Shown: positions 10,080-19,000 of the stretch, in pieces
Layout: each line of letters begins with the position of its first letter
Position numbering within the stretch: the first letter of the stretch is position 1
Source: Polytrichum commune
Taxonomy: Eukaryota > Streptophyta > Polytrichopsida > Polytrichales > Polytrichaceae
Direction: 5' to 3'
Assembly: GCA_950295325.1 (NCBI GenBank)
Contig: OX485803.1
Coordinates: 13,704,001-13,768,000, forward strand
Length of the DNA: 64,000 bases
Notes under the pieces: model-generated
Database searches by the model: none
Seen by the model: only the letters and a program-made list of their open reading frames with translations
What the model was told of the DNA's origin: nothing
Translations under genes and position numbers: made by a program

Positions 10080-11444
10080 CTATGATGGCATTTGGGAGGT
10101 GTATTGTGAGAGTTTGAGGGGGTTGTTTTTGGGCATTCTATATTTGTATCTTTGATACAACCATGCCACTTCTTTTTCAAAGGATTGTATGGGGGGTTCT
10201 AAGTTGTGTGGTTTGTTTAATGCATTTTGGTATTGTTCCCATAGCCATTGTAGTCTTAGTTCGGGAATGGTAATTAGGTGGCGTCCGTCATTATCATAGA
10301 TGTGTGATGCGCCATATTGGCTTTGAATGGTGTGTTGTGTGCATTCAATGTCATTATCCGGGTTGCATTCATTGATATGAATGTGGCATAGGGGTATGTC
10401 TTGTGGTGGGCGGACATATCTTGTGTCTCTCATTTGTGCTTCACTAAAGTTTATTTGGAGAATGTTGGTAAAGTGTTGGTGTTGTTTTTGGGTGTAGTAT
10501 TGTGTTAAGAGTAGTATGTTATGATTTATAGTGTTTTGGTTGTTCCAAGGGAACAAGTCTCTTTGTGGGAGCCATTTATGGTATTTGGTGTCGTTAGGAA
10601 GTATCCATTGGCAAAGGTAGGATGTGTAGTGTTTTGTGATTTTGTGTTTGTCTTTGTATGTGTGAGGGTGGTCGTTTATTATAGATTGTATTGGGAATTG
10701 TATGTGGTTTCGTTGGATGTGTAAGGGGGGTTTTGGATATTCCGGTAGTGGGGGTGGCATGGGGTGTATGTTATGTCTACTTAGGCTTGTGTTTATATGA
10801 TGATTTTGTATTTTGTAGGCGTCCTTGAGAGTATTGGGTGTCGTATGTGTTAGGCAAGTATTTGGGCATTGGTTGTGACAAGGGGGTTTACAAAATATCT
10901 TACGCGCGTGTTCTAGGGCGGTTTTAACTAGTTTAGTGGGTGGGGCATAATAGTACTTGAATTCATCATTTGTCATGAGGTGTGTGCCATTGGGGTGCGT
11001 GATGTGTTTTAATTCGGTTATGTTGTGTAAAATTAATTTATGCAAGTATTTGAGGGAAGTGGTGGGAGTTAGTGTGGGTATATGGTGTGCTTGACTCATC
11101 CATTGTGTCTCTAATGGCGTAGGGTGAAGGGGGAATTTTGCAAGTGTACTTCTAAGGTGAGTGTCACTAGTTTTTTTGAGTAGGTATAATGTTCTAGTAA
11201 TTGGTGATCTCATGCAATCATGTGGGGTTATTCGTGGTAGGTGGAGTGATCCGCCATGTTTGGCAAGGATATGTTTGGTTAATCCATTATATATTCTTCC
11301 AAGTCTTCCTTGGTCGTTGAGGGCATTTATGAGTTGTTCTCCGATACATGTTATATAGGCGTTTTTTAGTGAGAAAGCTTCGGTGCCGAAATATTTTGTG
11401 GAAGTTGTGTAACGGCGTTTGATAGGCATTTCGGGAGGCCACAT
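10080..11444 (-). CDS. LINE copy 1 ORF2, middle part (post-RT region)
   Basis: 454 codons linking the RT segment to the RNase H segment, in a third frame that overlaps the RT-bearing frame at 11366-11444. It begins with the FGTEAFSLKNAYITCIGEQLINALND region and continues with a His/Pro/Thr-rich stretch. CNQCPNTCL, a possible metal-binding Cys group, lies about a third of the way from the start. Copy 3 has a clear counterpart (32727-33677 plus the end of 33732-35996), including the CDS-like signature W(L/M)PQRxLFPxN. No enzymatic domain is recognised. A +/-1 change near 11.4 kb separates it from the RT part. The shared layout suggests one long ORF2 polyprotein originally. Confidence 0.75.
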   Translation of the reverse strand: MWPPEMPIKRRYTTSTKYFGTEAFSLKNAYITCIGEQLINALNDQGRLGRIYNGLTKHILAKHGGSLHLPRITPHDCMRSPITRTLYLLKKTSDTHLRSTLAKFPLHPTPLETQWMSQAHHIPTLTPTTSLKYLHKLILHNITELKHITHPNGTHLMTNDEFKYYYAPPTKLVKTALEHARKIFCKPPCHNQCPNTCLTHTTPNTLKDAYKIQNHHINTSLSRHNIHPMPPPLPEYPKPPLHIQRNHIQFPIQSIINDHPHTYKDKHKITKHYTSYLCQWILPNDTKYHKWLPQRDLFPWNNQNTINHNILLLTQYYTQKQHQHFTNILQINFSEAQMRDTRYVRPPQDIPLCHIHINECNPDNDIECTQHTIQSQYGASHIYDNDGRHLITIPELRLQWLWEQYQNALNKPHNLEPPIQSFEKEVAWLYQRYKYRMPKNNPLKLSQYTSQMPS

Positions 11445-14400
11445 ATATTTTTGTGTAGGGCAATTATTCTTTTATCTAGTTTTTTAATAGCGGGAAGTGA
11501 GTATGGGACGGCATAAAAGCTATAGGCTATGCCGGCTCTTATGACTGTGTCAACCATTTGTATTTTTTGCTTCATGGTGGCTGGGCATGTGGTTAGGAGT
11601 TTACATTGTTTGATTAGTTTGGTTGTTGTGATGTGCGTTTGTGTTTTCCATTGTAGTGATGGAACTAAATTGATTCCGAGGTAAACATATGGTTCGTGTT
11701 GGCTTAGTATTGGTATTGGTTGGTTTCGGAAGTTAATATTGATGGTCGTTAAATGTGTTTTAAAGGCTTGTGCATTTAGTTTGGATTTATTTGGGCATCC
11801 TGTGATTGCGCATTTCGGGATGCCGAGGTCCATTCCGGCCCATTCGCAATATCTATCTAGCTTGTTCAATTGTTGTTGGATGGATGTCATATGGTTGGAT
11901 ATTATCGCTAGGTCGTCCGCATAGGCCGCGGAACTTAATTTTGTATTAGAGGTTTTAAAGGTGTATCCGTGGGGTCCGCGTTGTAGCCATCTAAGTAATG
12001 GTTCGAGAAAGATGATGAAGAGGTAAGGGCTTAGCGTATCTCCTTGTATGGTTTCCCTTTGTATGGGTATGGGTAGTGTTTTATCGAAGTATTCCCCGAC
12101 AAATATGGTAGTTGATTGTGAATAGATATTTCCTACTAGTGCAACGGCATCTTGCGGATAACCGAGGTCTTTCATAATGGCGAGGAGTCTAGCATGGTCG
12201 ATAGAGCCAAAGGCATTTTTGAAGTCTATGTATAGGATGTAGATGTCTTGGTTAGTGAGTCGTGCATCTTCTAATGCGGCGATGAGGGTTTGAAGTTGTC
12301 GGGCGGTGCATCTTTCAGCTCTAAAGCCCTCTTGGCTATCATGTAGAATTTGATGTTTTTCCCCGTATGAGGAGAGTATACTAGTAAACGTGCTAGTAAA
12401 TAGTTTGTAAATAGTGTTGGCAAGTGCAATAGGCCGATGGTTGGTGAGGTGATGGGGGTTGCCTTTTTTGTATAAGAGTTTCGTAAGGCTCGTTTTCCAA
12501 GTTTCAAGTATTTCTTTTTGTTTATAACAGTGGGTAAAAAATAATAGTAGAAGCTTATGGAATCTTGGCGGCATATTTTTTAGTATGGTGTTAGGAATTT
12601 GATCGGGTCCCGGCATTTTCCTGTTGGTAAGGTTTTTAAGACATATATCGTATGTTTCTTGGTCTAGATATGTGTGTAAGGGAGTTAAGGCTTCGCCTCT
12701 CTTTTCTATAGTAAATCCGTTGAGGTCGTGCCATGGATATTGTCTAACTCCACATAGGCATTGTTGTGGGTGATCGGGTTGATAATGACATGTTGGGACG
12801 GTTGGTCTATTACTTATGGATTGTTGCACATGTATTTCTTGTGCGATGTCTGTGGGGCTTGTAAGGATATTATTGAATCGATCTATTAGGCAGTCTAGAG
12901 GGGGGGTGTCAATATTCTTGAAGACTTTTCTATTAATTTTCTTGGGACTTTTGTCATATAATTGTTGGTATTTGCATATGGCTTTTTTGATTTGTTGGGT
13001 TGTGTAGTTTGTTGTTATTTTGCGGGCTTTGTTTTTAGCTTCTTTGGCGATGTTGGCTAAGTTGGCTAACCATGTTTCGTATGGGTGGGAAGGATGTGGA
13101 GGTGGGGGTATAGTGACAGAGGTATGGTTGTTAATTTCTTGTGTGATAATGGGGTGAATTCGCCAATTTGGGTTGTTTTTTATGATATATATTGTTTTTC
13201 TAATAAGATGGTAGGTAGATAGATGTATTTTCCATTTTTTTTGGAGTTTCTTTGGAAGGTAGCCTCCTTGCTTGGCAATTTTGTTTGATAGCGTGGGAAT
13301 GGGTGGGGCACTACATGTTTCAAGGACGGAGGTTGTAATGTTGTCGGTGAGGAAACTTAGTGATTGACATGCTAGTTGCCATTGTTCATTTGTCAAGTGG
13401 TTATTTTCTAACAATTGTATGAGCTCGTCGATTTGGTTTGAGTTGTCCTCGAAGAATTTGGTGTGGAATGTTTCTAGGTTTTCCTTGGGTATAGGGTTGA
13501 GTATCCTAGGTGGTGGGTCGGGGGTTGTGATTGGTTCTCTTGCTATAAGTGTGTTTGGGGGTATTCGGAGTTGTATAGGTAGATGATCGGAGTTTAGGTG
13601 CGTTGTTTGATTTGTGGTTGAGGTGAATTGGTGGTTATGTGGGGTTTTGATGTAAAATCCATCTATTAGGCTATTTTGTGTGTAATTATGTCCTCCTTGT
13701 CTTGAAAATGTTGTGTTTGTCGGGATGTATGTTAGTTCTAGGTTGGTTGTGAAGGATCGCCAAAGGTAATCTTCCGGTTGTAGCGGTGTGGTTTGTTGGT
13801 CATTTTGTCTTCCAATTAAAGCAACGTCTCTATTAAAATCTCCACATAGGATATATGTGTGATTAGGGTATGTATTTATTTGATGAGTGATGTTAGTTTG
13901 TATGAAGGGGATGAGAGGTAGGTCCTCCTCATGCGATGACATATATAAATTAATTAAGAGCCATGGTTGTAAAGGTTGGTTTGCTATGCGCGTTACTTGG
14001 AGGAATGGGGATATGTTTGCGGGGGTGGGAATTTTGGAAAGATTGCCTGGAAATGCATGTTTGTTGTGTATTAGTAGTAGTAATCCCCCTCTATATTCTC
14101 TATATGTCATTCGTTGGCGTGTGATTCTTGTGATGTTGTGGATGTTGTTAAAGAAAAGTTTGTATTGAGGGAATAGGTATTGTATATATTTTGTAGATTT
14201 AGTGGCGGAAAGCTTGGTTTCTTGAATGGTGATGATTGATGGGGGTTGTTGGGGGTCCGTGATTAGTTCTTGTAGACATGGCATGGCAGTGTTTAGTGAG
14301 GAGGCATTCCAGGTTATGGCGTATGATTCTTGACTAGTTAGCGGGACCGGATTGGGCGAGGATGATGAATGATAAGTAATGGGGGGGTTGGGACTTGTGT

Positions 14401-15253
14401 ATTCATTTATAGGTTCGTTATATCTTAGTGCCTCCATTAGTAGTTGTCGTGGTAGGTATGAGAATTTTTCTTGTAATTTTTCTATATTAGCGGAGTTATG
14501 GTCTAGATGTATATAATCATATAATTGTTTGTGTATTGTGTTGGGAGGGGTGATAGTGTCTTTATATATATGGCAAAATTGTGTGTATGGGTGTGGGGTA
14601 TCTATGTGTCTTTCTGGTGGGTTTTGCAATCTTGACATTCTTTCTAGTAGTTGAGATGTCCATTCTTGTATTGGTTGGTGGTGTAGGAGTGTGTTACATG
14701 TTAGAGTGGAGGGACTAATGGTTACGATTATTGCATAGATGACCCTTGGGGGAGGGTGGTGATTATATTGTTGTATGTGATTATACAAGTATGGGAGGGA
14801 GTGTATTATTTGTGTATGTAGCGGATGTGTGTTTTGGAAAAGGGGTTTGAATGTTCCGGCCAAGTGTTGGTATTCTGGGTGGAATTTGATCGTACTTGGT
14901 AAGAAATATGTTGTTTGTCTTCTCTTGTGGTCAGGGGGGTGTGTTTTTAGTAGGTCAGGCATAGGTCCTGGGTTAGGGTGGATGTCACCACATTGTAGGA
15001 GGAGATGGTTTTGATTGCGGTGTTGTGTGCTTATGCTTAATTGTGGTTTCTTGTTATGTGATTGTATGACGGGTGGTGGTTGAATTTGGAGTAAGTAGGG
15101 TGGTGTCCATATGGTAGTTATATATCTATGTATAATTATGGTGTTATTTTGTGTGTTTGGGTGTGAGGGTTTTGGGGCGGTTGGTTTGTGGTGTGAATGG
15201 CTTTGGCCTAATTTGATGGGGTTAAGGGGGTGTTGTGGTAAGTGTATGGGCAA
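11366..15253 (-). CDS. LINE copy 1 ORF2, N-terminal part: 2A-like, APE endonuclease, reverse transcriptase
   Basis: The listed start codon is TTG; the frame is open back to about 15362 and its first ATG is at 14962, right after a 2A-like motif. After ~200 residues of unknown function come APE endonuclease motifs: ITWNASSLN (~313), a QETKL catalytic-Glu block, LCGDFNRD (~469) and SDHLPI (~556). RT motifs follow: MPGPDQIPN (~885), QEGFRAERCTARQL, YIDFKNAFGSIDHARLL (~1005, first catalytic Asp), QGDTLSPYLF and AYADDLAI (~1111, catalytic Asp pair), then YVYLGINL. This is the nicking and target-primed reverse-transcription engine. All RT catalytic residues are present. Confidence 0.88.
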   Translation of the reverse strand: MPIHLPQHPLNPIKLGQSHSHHKPTAPKPSHPNTQNNTIIIHRYITTIWTPPYLLQIQPPPVIQSHNKKPQLSISTQHRNQNHLLLQCGDIHPNPGPMPDLLKTHPPDHKRRQTTYFLPSTIKFHPEYQHLAGTFKPLFQNTHPLHTQIIHSLPYLYNHIQQYNHHPPPRVIYAIIVTISPSTLTCNTLLHHQPIQEWTSQLLERMSRLQNPPERHIDTPHPYTQFCHIYKDTITPPNTIHKQLYDYIHLDHNSANIEKLQEKFSYLPRQLLMEALRYNEPINEYTSPNPPITYHSSSSPNPVPLTSQESYAITWNASSLNTAMPCLQELITDPQQPPSIITIQETKLSATKSTKYIQYLFPQYKLFFNNIHNITRITRQRMTYREYRGGLLLLIHNKHAFPGNLSKIPTPANISPFLQVTRIANQPLQPWLLINLYMSSHEEDLPLIPFIQTNITHQINTYPNHTYILCGDFNRDVALIGRQNDQQTTPLQPEDYLWRSFTTNLELTYIPTNTTFSRQGGHNYTQNSLIDGFYIKTPHNHQFTSTTNQTTHLNSDHLPIQLRIPPNTLIAREPITTPDPPPRILNPIPKENLETFHTKFFEDNSNQIDELIQLLENNHLTNEQWQLACQSLSFLTDNITTSVLETCSAPPIPTLSNKIAKQGGYLPKKLQKKWKIHLSTYHLIRKTIYIIKNNPNWRIHPIITQEINNHTSVTIPPPPHPSHPYETWLANLANIAKEAKNKARKITTNYTTQQIKKAICKYQQLYDKSPKKINRKVFKNIDTPPLDCLIDRFNNILTSPTDIAQEIHVQQSISNRPTVPTCHYQPDHPQQCLCGVRQYPWHDLNGFTIEKRGEALTPLHTYLDQETYDICLKNLTNRKMPGPDQIPNTILKNMPPRFHKLLLLFFTHCYKQKEILETWKTSLTKLLYKKGNPHHLTNHRPIALANTIYKLFTSTFTSILSSYGEKHQILHDSQEGFRAERCTARQLQTLIAALEDARLTNQDIYILYIDFKNAFGSIDHARLLAIMKDLGYPQDAVALVGNIYSQSTTIFVGEYFDKTLPIPIQRETIQGDTLSPYLFIIFLEPLLRWLQRGPHGYTFKTSNTKLSSAAYADDLAIISNHMTSIQQQLNKLDRYCEWAGMDLGIPKCAITGCPNKSKLNAQAFKTHLTTININFRNQPIPILSQHEPYVYLGINLVPSLQWKTQTHITTTKLIKQCKLLTTCPATMKQKIQMVDTVIRAGIAYSFYAVPYSLPAIKKLDKRIIALHKNICGLPKCLSNAVTQLPQNISAPKLSH
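14963..15004 (-). other. 2A-like ribosome-skipping motif (second) in LINE copy 1
   Basis: Encodes LLLQCGDIHPNPGP in frame with the APE/RT segment and directly before Met-14962. The 2A consensus is D(V/I)ExNPGP; here Glu is replaced by His, a variant seen among 2A-like motifs of non-LTR elements. Skipping would separate an N-terminal peptide from the endonuclease/RT protein. Confidence 0.7.
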
Positions 15254-15359
15254 TGGGCTTACTAGTTGGGCGTATTGGAATACGGGTGGATTTTTAATAG
15301 AGTATTGTTTTGTTTCTTGAATGTTTTTTATAAGGGGATTTTTATAGATGTATGAAAGT

Positions 15360-15410
15360 GGGCCCGGATTGGGTTGTATGTCTCCACTTCTTAGGATGAG
15401 TGTTTGGAGG
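15360..15410 (-). other. 2A-like ribosome-skipping motif (first) in LINE copy 1
   Basis: Encodes LQTLILRSGDIQPNPGP, 356 bp upstream of the second motif. It lies in a different frame from the open frames on both sides. A one-base loss upstream (near 15415) and a one-base gain in the C run just after the motif would place all of them in one frame, so the pair of breaks is compensating. Confidence 0.65.
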
Positions 15411-15793
15411 TCAACAATTTGTGCAAAGGTTTTGTGTAATGTTGGATGTTTTAAGTGTGTATGTCTTATTGTGTAGAAGTTGATTAAAGTGATGTTGTGG
15501 CGGTTTATGTGGCTATATCCAATGTGATGATGTCTTAATGGTGTGGTGATGTGAGGTAGTGGAGGTGTATGTGAGTTTAGTATGGGTGGTGTGGATGTGC
15601 CCGATATGTGGGTTTTTAGTGTTTCTTTTAGTGTGTAAAATAGCTCTTCTTTTTGAGGTGTTGTTTTGTTTGAGTTTGGGATGGTATTATATAAAAGTGT
15701 GTGTGTGGGTGTGTTAATTATTATGAGTGTTATGTTATGTGAGTAGTTGTATGAGTGAGTATGGTTATGGTGTAGGGTGGTAATAGAGTGTGC
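15394..15793 (-). pseudogene. Open frame upstream of the first 2A-like motif (ORF2 leader region)
   Basis: About 130 sense codons, from just after the ORF1b stop to a TAA near 15393, with no Met in frame. It is His/Thr/Asn-rich, with blocks such as KEELFYTLKETLKTH and NFYTIRHTHLKH. It is in the same frame as ORF1b, separated from it by a single TAA. Its continuity into the 2A motif is broken by one base. It may be the N-terminal leader released by 2A skipping. Lacking Met, it would need readthrough or internal entry, or the TAA is a mutation. Confidence 0.4.
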
Positions 15794-16006
15794 TTAGTAT
15801 GGGTTGTTTATTGTATCGTGGGATGATGTGGGAGTAGCGTGGGGGGTTAAGGTGGTGAAATTAGCACATAGTATTGAGGCTATAATGATATGGATAAGAG
15901 TGATATTGAATTGCTTAGTGCGTGTGCACTTTTTATTGATAAGTAATAGAAAACATATATAGTATGTAACTAGCGTCCATGTGTATGCTAATGGGTTGCT
16001 ATTCAT
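15794..16006 (-). CDS. LINE copy 1 ORF1b, small hydrophobic peptide overlapping the ORF1 stop
   Basis: 70 codons. The start overlaps the end of ORF1 in an ATGAATAG arrangement (ATG at 16006, ORF1 TAG at 16001-15999), typical of termination-reinitiation coupling. Two hydrophobic runs are visible: WTLVTYYICFLLLI (residues ~10-23) and ITLIHIIIASILCANF (~36-51), separated by a basic NKKCTRTK. The nucleotide stretch coding for YYICFLLLINK is conserved in copy 3 near 40080-40115, where the frame reads LLYIFLCYINK but has no obvious ATG. No known domain. Whether it is translated is unknown. Confidence 0.4.
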   Translation of the reverse strand: MNSNPLAYTWTLVTYYICFLLLINKKCTRTKQFNITLIHIIIASILCANFTTLTPHATPTSSHDTINNPY

Positions 16007-19000
16007 TTTGGGAGTTTGGGCCTTTGTGGTAACTTGATGGGGAATTCCGGTAGTGGGTACTATGGAATCCCGGGGGTGCTAGTTGTGCCGCGTTGGTGTC
16101 GTCCATGGGATGGTGTGGTATGTGAGGAAGTCTTGCGGTGTTGACTTGAGGGGGAGGGGGGTCCGGGAGGGTGGCGGCGAGTGTTTGCATGATGTTGTGG
16201 ATGCGATGGTTCGATTGTTGAAACTCCATGGCCATTGCACTCATGATGTTGTGGATGTTGGCCGCATGTGTTTTGAGTGTTTCCGTGGATGCCTCGATTC
16301 GTGTGTCCGTGTTGTGGTTGATGTTGTTGGCGATTGTGTTGAGTTTAACGTCCATTGTTTCGGTGAGGTCTTTCATGGCTTTGTTGAAGATCTTCTCCGA
16401 CACTAAAGGGGAGGCGGCGGCATGGTTGCTCATGGCTTGAGCCTTTTGAGCGATGACTTCCCGTACCGGTGCGTGTGCGAGGCGAATGGCGGTGGGGTTA
16501 GGGTCGGAGCCATCTATGCTACCTTTGTGTGGGACAAAGTCTACTCTCCTTCCAAAGATATACGAAGACTTGTGTAACCATTCAGTGTAGACGGCGGCAT
16601 TTAAGCATTGAATGTGGCACCATCCGGCTTGCCTATCGTCGTCTTGTTTGTTTTGGTACCCGAAAGTGACTCTGGTGACATTGTCTTCTCCAATGAGCTT
16701 CTTGAGATGTTTGGTGATGGTTGATTGGGACTCTCGTTGCGGGAGATTGTTCGCTACAAGAGTAGTACTAATCCTTAGCTCCGAGGGGTTGCCCAAGTCT
16801 TTATCCTTGGTGATGCTCACTTTGAGGCGTTCGGAATGGTATGTGAGACCATTGTTGAGGATGTCCGCTCTAGCCTCTTCGTTGGTGAGGGTGATGAAGG
16901 CGAAATCTTTCTCGGTGTCCGACTTGGTGAGGGAGAGAATCTCTATTTCGCGGCCATCGTAGTAGGAGTCCCTCATGATGCTCCTAAGTATGTCGGTGGC
17001 CGTATTGTCGCGGAGGGCCTCTCCCTTTAGGTGTAGTCTCATGTTTCGGGCTTTGGTGATGAGTTCGAAGCCCTTCTCGACTTTCCCAATGATTCTCTCT
17101 CCATCCCCCATAATCATGACAAAAGCTCTTTCTCCACGGAGGAGGGCCAAAGCATCCCGTTTCGGGTGTTGGAGGTGGATTTTAATAAATCTGGCCCAAT
17201 TTCGTGTGATTGTGTTGATACCTATGTCCACGGGGTTAGAGTATGAGGTACCTAACGTCATGTTCATGAGTTTGAGCCTTTCTATGCAAGCTATTTTAAC
17301 CTCCCTCCGACTAAGCTTCTTGTACTCTCCATCAAACCTTATGGTGACATGAAAACCTTCGGTGAGTCCGGTGTCATTGGATATTTTCTCGTACCTTGGG
17401 ATTTGTGTGAGGTGTAGATGTTGGCCCGGGACCGCGTCCGGTCGTTCGGATGGGTATAAGACTTGTTTCGTCCTTGGGAAGGCGTGTCGGAGTGAGCGGA
17501 ATTCTTGGATTTCGGTGGGGGGCGTACCTATGGCAAGGAATTCTTCATTTGTCCGAGACTCCTTCAAAGTACTCTTGCTATGTTGGGTTAGGAGTGCCTC
17601 TTGCATTTGGAAACCTAGCCACATTTGGCTAAGCATATCAATGCCTAATGTGGATGTGCGTTGGGATTTTGTATGGGCGGGGGGTGTGTTGTGCTTACTT
17701 GAGATTTTGGGCGTGGACGTGGCGGTGTAGTCTTCGGCTTTTCTCCTCTTCGTGGTTTGGCTCTCCGAGGCGTCCTCCAACCGGGGGTTGCGGTATTGTA
17801 ATCTGGGTGGCGTACTTTCGGAGATGTGCATGGGCTTACGGGGTGTTGCTTGTGCGGCTTGAATTGAGTGTCTCTCTAGTGAGACTTGTAGGGAGCTCCC
17901 ACCGCGTTCCGGTGACACGTTCTCCAATTGGGCGTCCATGTCCAAGTCTTCTTCGGCATCCATGTCGAGGGGCAATTGAGGTGATTTGGATTGAGTTGGC
18001 GGGTGGGCTTGAACTTGGCTTCGAAATGACGTGTATTGGGCCTCCATCGTCCTTGGTGACCGTGTGTGATGGGACAGCTTTCTGTCTTGAGGGCCGGCTG
18101 GCCTAGTCTTTTCGGCGTACAGGTGTATATAACCGTGGGCCGGGCTGATTCGGTGTAGGGTCGTTGGCCTGGGGACCGGGACTTGTCTAATTTGGTGGAG
18201 AGCCGTTGGGCTTGGGTCTGGTGCCTTGCGCGTTTGGTGGAGGGTCGTTAGCCTGGGGAGTCTGTGGCTTCGTCTCGGTGTGATGGGAGTTGTCAGTTGT
18301 TTGAATCTGTGAGAGTGCATGCAATGTGTGAGTGTGTGCTGAAGTGTGCGTTGTGTGAGGCAAGGGAGGTGGAGTCTGCAAGAGGGGGCATGTAGGTGGG
18401 TTGAGAGTGTCTTACCATTAGCTGGGTTGCGGTTGGGTCTGATGTGTGTCTGGTGCTGAATTCGCCTGTCGTCCTTGGTTGCAGTTGTTTGAATTTGGGC
18501 TGTGTTCTGGAGTGATCTGCAATCAGGGTAACTTTGAGTGAGGTGGTCTTGGTGGGGTGTGCAATGTGTTGCATGTGAGTGAGTGGGGAGGGGGGAGATG
18601 GTTACCTTGTGTGCGTCGGGGGTGTTATCCTGGTGGGGGCTGCTGACATTCGGTGTGGTATGCGTAGGTGTCTTGCGGGAGCGGGTAAGCGGCGTCCTGT
18701 TGGTGGCTGCAGCATGTCGGCCTTGCGGTGTGTGGGCTTGGTGCTGCGGGCTTTCGGTGTAGAGAATTGCTGCAGCTACGTCGGTGCTGATTCGGTGGTG
18801 GGCGGCTACTGTGTCACTGGTGCTGTTGATGATGATTCGGGGGCGTCTGTGGTGTGCGCAGTGGTGAATTTCGGTAGGGTCTGGGTGTCGTGCTGCGTGG
18901 GAGGGGTTGCGGTCAGTGAGTATCGGTCGTGAGAGAGTGGAGTGGGGGGGATGAGGATTGTGGTGTGGAGAGGTGCATATGTGTGATGAGGGGTGAGTGA

